In this document: positions 1 through 9,185 of the stretch, piece after piece
Position numbering within the stretch: the stretch's first letter is position 1
Layout: every line of letters begins with the position of its first letter
NCBI GenBank assembly: GCA_019802505.1
Contig: JAFMOC010000021.1
Location: 1,051,501 to 1,115,500 of the forward strand
Length of the DNA stretch: 64,000 bases
From: Corydoras sp. C115
Lineage: Eukaryota; Chordata; Actinopteri; Siluriformes; Callichthyidae
Direction: 5' to 3'
The notes under the pieces: model-generated
The model's database searches: none
What the model was told of the DNA's origin: nothing
What the model saw: only the letters and a program-made list of their open reading frames with translations
Translations under genes and position numbers: made by a program

Positions 1-957
1 GTTGGATGAACACAAGTTGGCCTGCAATCTGAGTTTTGAATCTGTTGCTCATAAAATATTTCTACTAAGCAGAATTTTAAAATAGCATGTGATAATACTA
101 TATCCAGTAATTAGTGAAAAAAGAGGGTTTCTGGCAACGATAATAAAACGGAGTCTGCTCCAACACTGTTTAATGAAGCTCATCAAGTCCTCCCGGAGTT
201 CAGCTCTCCTCTTGGGAAGCTTCTTTTTATAATAACTGCAGTTTTTCGAAAAAATAAAGGCTGCTGGACAGATATGGCATAAGCCTAACTCTATTGTCTA
301 AAATTAAAGCCTAATAAAATCTTCTTGACAATGTTTATTGAAATTAGAAACAAAAATTCACCATATTTAGGACTGATTTATTGTCTCACAGTTGTGGCAG
401 AGCAGTAAACATACTAAACTAGGGATATTCAGGCTACCTTTGCACTAATACGATAATATACCCATAAAACTATGGATGCTGAAAAATAGCTGCAAAATAA
501 TATAACAAACATGTTGGGTGTTGAAAAACAGATTTAAAAAAAATGTTTTAAACCAAATAACAGCTTTATTGATGCAGTTTTTTTTTTGTTTTTACCTCTA
601 TATTTTACCACTGACACACTACAGTGCATCAACGTTTATATTTCTTATTTTGAGGTTTTAATTTAAGCATTTGAGTTAATTGTTATTCCAGAGAGAGTAA
701 AGAAAAAAAAGAGCTCCTCAGCACTCCTGCTTGATGTTGTTTAAAAAAAAAAGACAAAACACAGTGAGGGCAAACTTCCCCCATTTTCCAGTGACGGGGC
801 CTCAAAACAGTTTAAGATGAAGACAGAATTAAAAAATTCAGATAAAGACTTGTATAATCAGATCATGTATATTCACACAGACTGATCCCTGTATATATTG
901 TCTAATTTTAGGTAACCACAAACCAGTGCATACTGAGCAAACCCCCAAATGATCATC

Positions 958-1150
958 TTGTTACATGTACATTACATTTCTTCATTTAGCAGATGCTTTT
1001 TTTTATTTATCCGAAGTAACTTACCAGTATCCCAACTTGATGACTGGGGTCAGAGCACAGGGTTACATACAGCCTAGAGCAGTGTGGGTTAAGTGTCTTC
1101 AGATTAATAACCCAACAACCAAACCACTGAGCTACCACACCCTCTAAGAT
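958..1150 (-). mobile_element. tRNA-derived SINE with HpaI/RSg-like tail
   Basis: On the minus strand the copy starts with GGTGTGGTAGCTCAGTGGTT (A-box-like) and ends in a diverged form of the tail GGATAAAAGCATCTGCTAAATG, interrupted by a run of A. The tail is the shared 3' end of salmonid HpaI SINEs and their partner LINE, by family knowledge. The B box has been lost. It lies within cdc5l intron 1. Confidence 0.75.
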
Positions 1151-1462
1151 GACACCCTCTTAGACCTTGTTAGATGACAAAGTTGCATTCATTTTACAAC
1201 TGTCTCTTCTCCCTTTGTGGATGCCCATTTCCACCACTAAGAAAAAAGGCAAAAGTGTCCAGCATTTGGACTTCATATCCCACAATTTAGACCTCACATC
1301 CCAATGTTCGGACCTCACGTCCTACCATGCACAATGTCACTTTCCCATCACTTGGACACATGTTCGATGTTATGGCTAAAACTTTAAACCCCTCGTCATA
1401 AAATGATTGAAGGCAGTACCTAATGGTGCTCCGGGCCCTAAAATCAAAAATCCCTGAAATAA

Positions 1463-1660
1463 CCTCAGATGAGGGGCATGGTAGGGTGTTGGATTATCAA
1501 TCAGAAGGTTGTGGGTTCAAATCCGAGATCCACTGAAGTTATCAGGGTGGGTCCTTTTGTAAGACCCTTAAGCCTCATTGCTCCAGGGATGCTGTATCAA
1601 ACCTATGCTCTGAGTTTATCCAATTCGGATAAAAGTGTCTGCAACGTAGACGATTCTGCT
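1463..1660 (+). mobile_element. tRNA-derived SINE with HpaI/RSg-like tail
   Basis: The head runs GGTAGGGTGTTGGATTATCA to a B box GGTTCAAATCC near 1511-1522, then a body with GGGTCCTT and ATTGCTCCAGGGATG, and a decayed tail TCGGATAAAAGTGTCTGC. It is about 85% like the next copy, 10 bases downstream in the same orientation, so the two look like a tandem pair in cdc5l intron 1. Confidence 0.8.
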
Positions 1661-1668
1661 TAAACTGG

Positions 1669-1877
1669 ACAAGATCTCTCAGTGGTTATGGTGTTGGGCT
1701 GTCAATCAGAAGGTTGAGGGTTCAAATCCAGGTCCACTGAAGTTACCAATGTGGGTCCTTGAGCAAGACCCTTAACCCTCATTGCTCCAGGGATGTTGTG
1801 ATTAACCCTGTGCTCACCTTGTAAGTCACTTTGGATAAAAGCATCTGCTAAATGACCAAATGTAATGCAAATGTAAC
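1669..1877 (+). mobile_element. tRNA-derived SINE with HpaI/RSg-like tail
   Basis: A near full-length copy: CTCTCAGTGGTTATGGTGTT (A box region), GGTTCAAATCC (B box), a body with ATTGCTCCAGGGATGTTGTG, and the intact tail TTGGATAAAAGCATCTGCTA followed by an AATGTA-type 3' repeat. The three intronic SINEs (958, 1463, 1669) are one family. Confidence 0.85.
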
Positions 1878-2241
1878 TTAAAGCATTTCAAAACGTTGTA
1901 ATACAACAAAGTTCTTCAATTTGAGATTAATATGTTAATCTCAAAACCAATTCCACTTTTCTACAAAGCATATTTAAATCAGACATAACCAACGTTATTA
2001 ACACAGTTATTAAACATTCATTTATTTACTTAATAAAGCTGATCAGCTAGTTTACGCGGCTAACATTTTAACTGCAGCTTTCCATAAATATTACATATAA
2101 AGAATTCGTGCACGTTGTATTTAGATATTCAGATTTACAAACAGTCGGTTATTATTTATTCAGATTTAAAAGCAAGAGCGGCTGAACAATCTTACAAATA
2201 ACTAGCGTTAGCATTAGCATCGACCGAGTGCGTTTACATAC

Positions 2242-2286
2242 CTCAGTGTTGCGCCAAACGCCACCTTTAATCATAATTCGCGGCAT
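2242..2286 (-). CDS. cdc5l: cdc5l first coding exon (partial gene)
   Basis: Read on the minus strand, an ATG at 2286 opens 15 codons encoding MPRIMIKGGVWRNTE, followed at once by a consensus donor, GAG|GTATGT (intron begins at 2241). This peptide is the start of vertebrate CDC5L, a Myb-type R2R3 DNA-binding protein that is a core subunit of the PRP19/NineTeen spliceosome complex and acts in the nucleus in pre-mRNA splicing and G2/M progression. W11 should be the first tryptophan of the first Myb repeat; the rest of that repeat must come from exon 2, which I do not find in 1-2241, so it lies beyond the left edge. The start is the only in-frame ATG before the motif and is preceded by ACAAG. The exon is short because it stops inside the first Myb repeat. 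Identification rests on recognising the exact N-terminus plus the donor; a processed copy is excluded by the intron. Confidence 0.93.
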
Positions 2287-2440
2287 CTTGTCGGTGCACT
2301 TTTCTTACAGCCACCTAAAAGTAGAAAACACGAAAAATAACGCTAAAAAGACGTTGTGTGATATTTTCGCATAGAAACCCTCCACACCGCCGCCAACACG
2401 CTGCACAGCGGCCTACGTAACAGAGAGCTAACAAAGGTTG
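2287..2440 (-). promoter_or_regulatory. cdc5l: cdc5l 5' UTR and probable core promoter
   Basis: The 150 bases upstream of the cdc5l ATG are unlike the surrounding AT-rich DNA: they hold many CpG dinucleotides, GGCGGCGG, and a TTACGTAG element that resembles a CRE/bZIP site. No TATA box is placed clearly. This fits the CpG-type promoter of a housekeeping splicing gene. The transcription start cannot be fixed from sequence alone, so the division between UTR and promoter is open. Confidence 0.55.
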
Positions 2441-2510
2441 CCAGATAAGCTGCCACACAATCCCCAACCGGGTGCAAAAGTAAACAATTCTAACACTTTA
2501 GTTTCTATTC

Positions 2511-2870
2511 ATTCATTCATTCATTCATTCATTCATTATCTCCCGCTTTATCCTCTATTAGGGTCGCTGTGGGGTTCCCCATGCCCATCCAGGGGAGAAC
2601 ATCTCGGGCGCTGGGCGCATAGACCCAGGACAGGGCGCCAATCCATCGCTGGGCACACACTCACCCACACAAACACACTCTATAAGGGGCAATTTGGAGA
2701 ATTCAATTGACTTGATCCATGTTTTTGGACTGTGGGAGGAAACCGGAGAACCCGGAGGAAACCCACGCAGACACGGGGAGAACATGGAAACTCCACCCAG
2801 ATGGGGATTCGAACCGGGAATCCCTAGTGCTGAGAGGCGAACGTGCTAACCACTAAGCCACCGTGCCGCC
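2511..2870 (-). mobile_element. V-SINE, full length, minus strand, 13-bp TSD
   Basis: A young, complete copy: the GAAT/ATTC tail is at the left, the conserved V domain at about 2710-2790, and the tRNA-like head with GGTTCGAATCC reads leftward from GGCGGCACGGTGGCTTAGTG at 2870. The perfect duplication TTAGTTTCTATTC flanks it at 2498-2510 and 2871-2883. It lies about 225 bases upstream of the cdc5l ATG, in opposite genomic order to no other gene. Confidence 0.95.
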
Positions 2871-2883
2871 TTAGTTTCTATTC

Positions 2884-3265
2884 TTTTGGTTGTTTTTTTT
2901 TAAAAGATAAAAAATTAATACAAAAAATAATAAATACGCCAAAACATATAACTAATCTGATTTTAAAAGTGTTAAGGGCAGTATACTGCATTGTTTGACA
3001 TTTCAATGAATAGTTTCAATTTAATGCTTTTTTTTAACGTTTTAAAGTTCACATATATGTAAATGTCTACGTTATAAAGTTTAGTATATTTACAAAAATT
3101 TACAAAAAATTATATAGTTATTTCATGATCTTGAATTTGAATTTTGGTGTTGCGTTTAATTCAATCTGGCAACATTTTTCTTCGCTGACATGTATGGGCA
3201 ACAACAAGACAGCGGTTGTTCATGGTGCCATCTATTGAGTGTAGAGTCACAGTACACCAACTTTG
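2884..3265. other. AT-rich intergenic DNA
   Basis: No gene, and no repeat that I recognise. The right part (3160-3260) has more balanced composition and includes CATGGTGCCATCTATTGAGT. It joins the V-SINE on the left to the hAT element target site on the right. Confidence 0.5.
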
Positions 3266-3273
3266 GGTTAAAC

Positions 3274-4235
3274 CAGTGCTTCTCAAATAGTGGGGCGCGC
3301 CCCCCTGGGGGGGCGCAGTGCGGTGGCTGGGGGGGCGCATAACAAGATATCACAGAGCAAGTGATATTAAGTGTAATGAACTTTGGAGAAATATTTAACA
3401 GAGATGAGGAGAGAAAAGATCAACATAGATAATGAGACCAACAAAAGTCAACCGAAAGTTAAAACGAATAAATTTGTCGAAGTATATGTAACGCCTGGCT
3501 TCACGGTAACTGAGGTGAGAGATGAAGAAAGACCGACGTGTCTTCTGTGTCTTTAAATGTTGGCAGCGGACAGCGTGAAGCCAAATAAATGAAGGCGTCA
3601 CTTAAAGACATTACACCCCATTCACACTGATAACCGCTTGAGTTTTTTTAATCGAAAACGTGACGCGTATAACCAGCAATTATTAATGCTTTATGAAAGC
3701 TGCTTCAGAAAAGCTGTGCTGTAAAACGGGCGCGTTAGAGACATTAGTTCCGATTTCCTCATTAAAAAAAAAAAAAAAAAAACACCACAAATTGTCGTAT
3801 TCATTTTAGTTTTGTAGGTTAAAGTGTTAATAAATTGTGCTCCTGAATTAATATTGCTGATGAATTTGAATTTATTATTATTTATTAATTTTATTTAATT
3901 TCATTTTTCAGTATCAAATGCCAGTCAGTTCAAAAATGTTTCTAGTTTAAATAAGGATTTCATTCGTTTCTGTTACAAACTAAAAAACAAAGTTAATAAA
4001 ATGTTTCTTTGTTCTAAGTTGATCAATATTTCTTTCTTTTTTATTTTCTTTATTGTTAATAAGGAGACATTGTTATAAAAGAGTTGTACTTAGAACAAAT
4101 TTATAGACAAATCATACTACAGTGGGCGTGTAAAAATACTTTTTCATCCCATTTTGTCATGTGAAGGGGGGGGGGGGCGCAAAAAGTTCACTTCTTCCTA
4201 GGGGGGGCTTAACAGAAAATAATTGAGAATCACTG
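3274..4235 (+). mobile_element. hAT-type DNA transposon, 962 bp, decayed
   Basis: The ends are terminal inverted repeats: CAGTGCTTCTCAA at the left and, reading inward on the other strand, CAGTGATTCTCAA at the right (12 of 13 match). The flanking 8-bp direct repeat GGTTAAAC is exact (3266-3273 and 4236-4243), the hallmark of hAT insertion. G-rich subterminal blocks (3290-3335 and 4165-4207) are typical of fish hAT elements whose ends pair as TTCTCAAA. The interior is mostly non-coding, with a short relic of the transposase BED finger. No catalytic region remains, so it cannot move itself. Confidence 0.9.
3455..3625 (+). pseudogene. BED zinc-finger relic of hAT transposase
   Basis: In one plus frame, with two stop codons, the translation includes FVEVYVTPGFTV and then DEERPTCLLCL, followed after a stop by MLAADSVKPNK, another stop and RRHLKTLHP. 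Spacing of the CxxC pair and of the H(x)nH end fits the N-terminal BED finger of SCAND3/ZBED5-like hAT transposases. It is a dead fragment inside the 3274-4235 element. Confidence 0.7.
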
Positions 4236-4269
4236 GGTTAAACGTATGTTTTAATTTGCGTGAAAGACT

Positions 4270-4515
4270 TTTAGGTCTGGTTTGCATGTTCTCCTCTCAG
4301 CGCTAGGGATTCCCGCTTCGAATCCCAATCTGGGTGGAGTTTCCATGTTCTCCCTGTGTCCGTGTGGGTTTCCTCCGGGTTCTATCTATCTAATCACACA
4401 CAGACACACACTATGTATGGGGCAATTTGGAACATTCAATTTACCTTTTTTTTGGACTGTGGAGGGAAACTGGAGAACCCGGAAGGAAACCCACGTGGGC
4501 ACAGAGAGAACATTA
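4270..4515. mobile_element. Inverted V-SINE chimera
   Basis: Bases 4290-4385 are a V-SINE head and V domain in plus orientation; near 4385 the sequence switches to a V-SINE body and V domain in minus orientation (4395-4515, with GGGGCAATTTGGAACATTCA and then GGAGAACCCGGAAGGAAACC). The two V domains face each other and could pair as a hairpin. Both ends are truncated. Confidence 0.75.
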
Positions 4516-4888
4516 TTGGACTCTTATTGGTTCTCTGTTCTCTTTTGGTTAGGACCATTACAGAACAGGTATAATTTGAGTGGTGGATTGTTTATTGTCA
4601 GTCAGGGCCGGACTGGTAATCTGGCATTCTGGGCATTTTCCCAGTGGGTCGAGCATCCTTGGGCCAATGCTCTGTTGTTGTTGTTTTTTTTTTAAAAGCG
4701 GGCAGAATCTAAAATTTAGAGGGGCGGTCCATTGGTCCAACTTCAACATTGACAGTGCAGTAAACCAATCAGGATAAAGTAAGAAAGCGGCCTCGCTTCT
4801 TCCCTGCGTTGTTAAACCCCTGACAACATCCAATCTCAACTTCCAAAGTTTTTGGTATTATACTCTGTGGACAGTAGAGGGTTTATAA
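4516..4888. other. Intergenic DNA
   Basis: No gene seen. The stretch 4600-4850 contains GGGCCGGACTGGTAATCTGG and a poly-T run at 4685-4693, features common at ends of old fish DNA elements, but I cannot assign it. Confidence 0.4.
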
Positions 4889-4898
4889 AACCTAGAAA

Positions 4899-5245
4899 TA
4901 TTCATTCATTCATTCATTCATTATCTTCCGCTTTATCCTCTATTAGGGTAGCGGGGGGTTCCCCATGCCCATCCAGGGGAGAACATTTCAGGCACTGGGC
5001 AGATACACCCAGGACAGGGCATCAATCTATCGCTGGGCACACACTCACTCACACAGACACACACGCATACACACTCTTTATGGGGCAATTTGGAGAACTC
5101 ATGATCCATGTTTTTGGACTGTGGGAGGAAACCCACGCAGACACGGGGAGAACGTGGGAAGAACACTCCACCCAGATGGGGATTCGAACCGGGAATCCCT
5201 AGTGCTGAGAGGAGAACGTGCTAACCACTAAGCCACCGTGCCGCC
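4899..5245 (-). mobile_element. V-SINE, minus strand, 10-bp TSD
   Basis: Tail CATT repeats at the left, head GGCGGCACGGTGGCTTAGTG reading leftward from the right end. AACCTAGAAA is duplicated exactly at 4889-4898 and 5246-5255. The V domain has lost part of the CCGGAGAACC block, so this copy is about 15 bases short. Confidence 0.93.
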
Positions 5246-5337
5246 AACCTAGAAAATATATATTTTTTATTTTTCTAAGAGACAGCCCACAATTTAGAAT
5301 TACTCTAGAGCCCACAAAAAAAAGCCATTGCGATATT

Positions 5338-5655
5338 TGTCCCAGTGCTGCCCTGTTGTCAGTTCTGCAGTGACACTGATGCGGAAAGTTTTTTTTTTTT
5401 AGTGCAGCAGTGCTGCTGTAGTTTCATTTAAACACCTCAGTGACACTGCTGGGATAGAAATAATACACCAACCAAATAATACCTGCTCTGTGGAGCTATT
5501 GAGGTCCTGATCATTAGAGAACAGAGTAAAGGGGACGTACACAGTATGTACTGTAGTCCACAAACAGATGGATCTTTACAGTAAGTGGAACTGATACAAA
5601 GGACAGTAAGTGGAGTAAAAGGGAGGTGTGTCCAAACTTTTGTCTGGCGCTGTAG
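5338..5655 (+). mobile_element. MITE of the CAGTACCAGTCAAAAG family (right part)
   Basis: The interior has GTGCAGCAGTGCTGCTGTAG, AATACCTGCTCTGTGG and GAGAACAGAGTAAAGG; the right end reads GTGTGTCCAAACTTTTGTCT and stops before TA. The same blocks recur at 6830-7140, 18905-19140, 20083-20310, 38586-39046 and 55840-56040. The left terminal repeat is missing here. Confidence 0.7.
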
Positions 5656-6278
5656 ATGTCTGAATCGTATTTATTTGATGGGAATAGTGAGTGGGTTTAT
5701 GTATTTTAACACTAAACATCATTTTCCCTTATGGGAAATAATAGGTTATTCAATTATAATGATGCCTGTTTGATGTTTGATTTTTGAACAAAATCATTTA
5801 CTGCCACTAAGGTATAAATCATGTATTTGAAGATTTTTGTGGGAGTTGTTGTTTGCTCTAACACTGCAACCCTTATTAATAATAAATTAGAGTCAGCAGC
5901 AAAGCCACCCACTCCTTTGTACCTTACTGCCAGAAAAACTGTGACTGGTTCGCTTTTTGGCCTGAAAGCACAGACTGTGCCCTCTAGGTGTGATAACTGT
6001 AGTTAAACCTACATTCACAGTATTAACTCAAATGTTGTGAAAGTTTTATATTATAAACATTTTAATAATTGGAGGAAGTTTTACTAAAGGGAGCAAAAAA
6101 AATCTGCTTTTTAATCGAATAAGACCATTGACTTACCGTCAGTCACATTGGCTTAATAGGAATTAAAATTAATGAAAAAAAAAATCAGTAAATGCTGATT
6201 TTACTATCAGATTGTCCACATCATTTGAAGTGGTTATTAAACCTATATATGTAAAATGTGTGTCAAAACATGTGAGTG

Positions 6279-6282
<4 letters not shown>
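5656..6282. other. AT-rich intergenic DNA
   Basis: No gene or recognisable repeat. Runs of A/T and short chance open frames only. Confidence 0.5.

Positions 6283-6356
<74 letters not shown>
6283..6356. repeat. (TA)37 microsatellite
   Basis: An uninterrupted TA run of about 74 bases. It is self-complementary and likely polymorphic. A V-SINE lies 36 bases to its right. Confidence 0.98.
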
Positions 6357-6360
<4 letters not shown>

Positions 6361-6392
6361 CAATGTACGTTGTGGACAGTACACATAAAACA

Positions 6393-6734
6393 TTCATTCA
6401 TTATCTCCCGCTTTATCCTCTATTAGGGTCGCGGTGGGGTTCCCCATGCCCATCCAGGGGAGAACGTTTCGGGCGCTGGGCAGATAGACCCAGGACAGGG
6501 CGCCAATCCATCGCTGGGCACACACTCACTCATAAATACACACTCTATAGGGGGCAATTTGGAGAACTCAATTGACTTGATCCATGTTGGACTGTGGGAG
6601 GAAACCGGAAAACCCGGAGGAAAGCTAAGCGGACACGGGGAGAACATGGAAACTCCACCCAGATGGGGATTCGAACCGGGAATCCCTAGCGCTGAGAGGC
6701 GAACGTGCTAACCACTATGCCACCATGCCGCCCC
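6393..6734 (-). mobile_element. V-SINE, minus strand, 16-bp TSD
   Basis: An intact copy with the longest clear target duplication in the window: CAGTACACATAAAACA at 6377-6392 and 6735-6750, both perfect. The body is near consensus apart from a small deletion after CCATGTT (about 6585). Confidence 0.95.
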
Positions 6735-6829
6735 CAGTACACATAAAACACAATAATAAAATAAAAACAACATAGAATAGACATAAAAGCTTGTTAAAAA
6801 TATGTTATGAGTTCCTCTTTCCATAAAGT

Positions 6830-7145
6830 TGGAATTTGTAGTTCTACAATTACAATCTGTAGTCCATTTGTGTGTGGACTAGAGTACTGTACTCCCTCTT
6901 AACTTCGTTAATTAATGGTCAGGACCCCAAAAGTAGCACCACATAGCAGGTATTATTTTTCTGGTGCATTATTTCTATTCCAGCAGCGTCACTGAGGTGT
7001 TCAAATGAAACTACAGCAGCACTGCTGCACTTACCCCCTCACTAAGGGACCAACAGCAGACAAAAAAATACATAAAAAATGACAAAGTCCATCTATATGG
7101 TAAAGAAAGAAAATAGAGGGGAAAAAGAGGGTGTGTCCAGATATG
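6830..7145 (-). mobile_element. MITE of the CAGTACCAGTCAAAAG family
   Basis: Contains the family's core block in inverted form (AGCAGGTATTATT, then CTACAGCAGCACTGCTGCAC) and ends near GAGGGTGTGTCCAGATATGT, a diverged inner terminal repeat. Flanks do not show a clear TA duplication, so the borders are approximate. Confidence 0.6.
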
Positions 7146-7374
7146 TGAAGATTATTGACATTAGGGATTTTGGAACTGCACACCTCATAAAACATTTCAT
7201 TTCATGCATTCAGTATTTTCTGCATAATCCACTACTAGGGTTGCGAGGGGGTGTTCTCCATGATTTCCATTTTACCCAAATTAGATGTTTGCAGAGAAAG
7301 CTATGCAGGCATGGGGAGAAAATACTAGTTTCATACAAAATAGAATCAATAAAAATGAGTGGGTGTGTAAATAA
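7146..7374. other. Intergenic DNA, diverged V-SINE-like traces
   Basis: Around 7200-7320 short blocks such as TTTTCTGCATAATCCACTAC and GGCATGGGGAGAAAATA recall a decayed minus-strand V-SINE. No gene seen. Confidence 0.4.
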
Positions 7375-7383
7375 CATTTGTGT

Positions 7384-7730
7384 TAATCCATCCATCCATT
7401 ATCTTCTGCTTTATCCTCTATTAGGATCGCAGGGGGTTCCCCATGCCCATCCAGGGGAGAAGGTCTCAGGCGCTGGGCAGATACACCCAGGACAGGACGC
7501 CAATCTATCACTGGGCACACAGACACACAAACAAACTCTATATGGGGCAATTTGGAGAATTCAATTGACCTTGATCCATTTTTTTGGACTGTGGGAGGAA
7601 ACCGGAGAACCCAGAGGAAACCCACGCAGACACGGGGAGAACATGGAAACTCCACCCAGATGGGGATTCGAACCGGGAATCCCTAGCGCTGAGAGGCGAA
7701 TGTGCTAACCACTAAGCCAACGTGCCGCCC
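7384..7730 (-). mobile_element. V-SINE, minus strand, in a reused target site
   Basis: A full-length copy with CCAT-type tail at the left. CATTTGTGT precedes it (7375-7383) and follows it (7731-7739); the same nine bases occur a third time at 7961-7969, after the next element, so two insertions used one site. Confidence 0.92.
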
Positions 7731-7739
7731 CATTTGTGT

Positions 7740-7960
7740 CCTACATTGTTGTTGCTGCCTGGCCGCTCAAGGAGGATGAGTCCCCCACTGAGTCTTGGTC
7801 CTCCCAAGGTTTCTTCCTTAAATAACAACATAACAGGGAGTTTTTTCTTGCCACTGTCCCTTTGGCTTGCTCTTTGGGGGTTTAAAGGTTTTTCATTCTG
7901 TAAAGCTGCTTTGTGACAATGTACTGTTGTAAAAAGCACTATATAAATAAATTACTTGAA
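7740..7960 (+). mobile_element. LINE-tail-like retroposon with TSD
   Basis: A 221-bp element that contains GTTGCTGCCTGGCCGCTCAA, GGAGTTTTTTCTTGCCACTG, TGTAAAGCTGCTTTGTGACA and ends CACTATATAAATAAATTACT. This block is the common 3' end of a fish LINE (probably L2/CR1 group; the exact family is from memory). CATTTGTGT flanks it at 7731-7739 and 7961-7969. Related copies: 15775-16250, 22440-22620 and 34570-34975. Confidence 0.8.
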
Positions 7961-7977
7961 CATTTGTGTTAATTAAT

Positions 7978-8450
7978 ATTGTAATTTCATTTTCCCCTCT
8001 TAGATATGTAGCATGCCACTTTAACTAGCACTTTCAGGTGGAATAATCTGTGTTATTTTACAGCTGCCTGTTACTTGGGCAATTTTTGGCAACTTTTGCC
8101 ACTTAAGGCTTTCAAGGCAAGAATTTTATAACACTATTACTGTGAAAGTCACTTTAGAGCTGATGTGCTGTTCTTGGGAATTGGTCTATGGTGTTCTTGT
8201 GCTTTGCAATAGACCTTAGAATGGAGACTAATAAGGACAGGTGTGAATTACCCGTCATACTTTTCTTCGCTGAAAGTGAGAAATATTTGACAACGACTGA
8301 AGGAAAGACTTCAACCTTGCGTTTCGGGCTTTTTACTGGTCATTCACCATAAAAGGAAAGATTACGGGTGCTTTCGCATCCCAGCTGAACTGCCTGTGTT
8401 TGGAGAGTAGGTTACATAATTACATTTTAATACGGTAGTTTACTGAGAGA
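7978..8450. other. Repeat-poor intergenic DNA
   Basis: No gene or known repeat. Base composition is more balanced at 8220-8400 than around it. Confidence 0.45.
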
Positions 8451-8463
8451 ATATCAAAACACA

Positions 8464-8800
8464 GTGGCGGCATGGTGGCTTAGTGGTTAGCACATTCGCC
8501 TCTCAGCACTAGGGATTCCCGGTTCAAATCCCCATCTGGGTGGAGTTTCCATGTTCTCCCCGTGTCTGTGTGGGTTTCCTCCGGGTTCCTCCCAGTCAAA
8601 AAACATGGATCAAGTCGATTGAATTCTCAAAATTGCCCCATATAGAGTGTGTCTGTGTGAGTGAATGTGTGCCCAGCGATGGATTGGCACCCTGTCCTGG
8701 GTCTATCTGCCCAGTGCCTGAGATGTTCTCCCCTGGATGGGCATGGGGAACCCCACCGCGACCCTAATAGAGGATAAAGTGGGAGATAATGAATGAATGA
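8464..8800 (+). mobile_element. V-SINE, plus strand, 13-bp TSD
   Basis: Full-length copy from GGCGGCATGGTGGCTTAGTG to a GAATGAATGA tail. ATATCAAAACACA flanks it at 8451-8463 and 8801-8813, exact. Confidence 0.95.
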
Positions 8801-8825
8801 ATATCAAAACACAATATTTAAAACG

Positions 8826-9090
8826 GGCGGCACGGTGGCTGACATGTTCCAGAGTTTCCATGTTCTCCCCGTGTCCATGTGGGTTTCCTCCCATAGTCTA
8901 AAAACATGGATTCAAGGTAAACTGAATGCTCTAAATTGCCCCTATTTAGTCAGTATGTGTGTGAGTATGTGTCTGTGTGAGTGTGTGCCCAGCGCCCGAA
9001 ACGTTCTCCCCTGGATGGACATCCGACCAAACCCTCTGCAACCAAATAGAGGATTAAGTGAAAGATAATGAATGAATGAATGAATGAATA
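8826..9090 (+). mobile_element. V-SINE, plus strand, head deleted internally
   Basis: Begins GGGCGGCACGGTGGCTGACA, then jumps straight to the V domain (GAGTTTCCATGTTCTCCCCG), so the B box is gone. Body and GAATGAATGAATG tail are present. It starts only 25 bases after the previous copy. Confidence 0.88.
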
Positions 9091-9185
9091 TTCATCTTTA
9101 ATTTAAGAATATCAGCTAATTTAAGAATTTCAGCTGTTAATATTTAATGTATCTGCTATAAAATAATAACTAATTAATATTTTTG

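Larger units (their letters stand above)
1..2241 (-). other. cdc5l: cdc5l intron 1 (5' part), with three SINEs
   Basis: Everything left of the exon 1 donor is inferred to be intron 1, since no second Myb-repeat exon is visible in it. The stretch 1-955 is AT-rich, non-repetitive DNA with runs of A and T (for example near 574 and 740). An open minus-strand frame at about 130-245 includes KKKLPKRRAELREDL, but it matches nothing I know, is not CDC5L, and has only a weak acceptor-like CTGCAG before it. Three tRNA-like SINEs occupy 958-1150, 1463-1660 and 1669-1877. From 1880 to 2240 I see no gene or repeat. Confidence 0.7.

Noticed and set aside
1463..1877. Tandem tRNA genes in the cdc5l intron
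   Set aside because: The tRNA-like heads lead into SINE bodies and the HpaI/RSg-type tail.
2438..2785. Open frames of 75-90 codons on both strands as genes
   Set aside because: They lie wholly in a V-SINE with an exact TSD, and the same frames recur in other copies across the window.
3274..4235. A complete hAT transposase gene
   Set aside because: Only a BED-finger remnant with stops is present; no catalytic or dimerisation region fits in 962 bp.
6169..6575. Frames with long Tyr-Ile repeats as a repeat protein
   Set aside because: They are translations of the (TA)37 microsatellite.
7079..7708. The longest open frame in the window (209 codons) as a gene
   Set aside because: It crosses a MITE end, unassigned DNA and an inserted V-SINE, with no domain; its C-terminal half is translated SINE.
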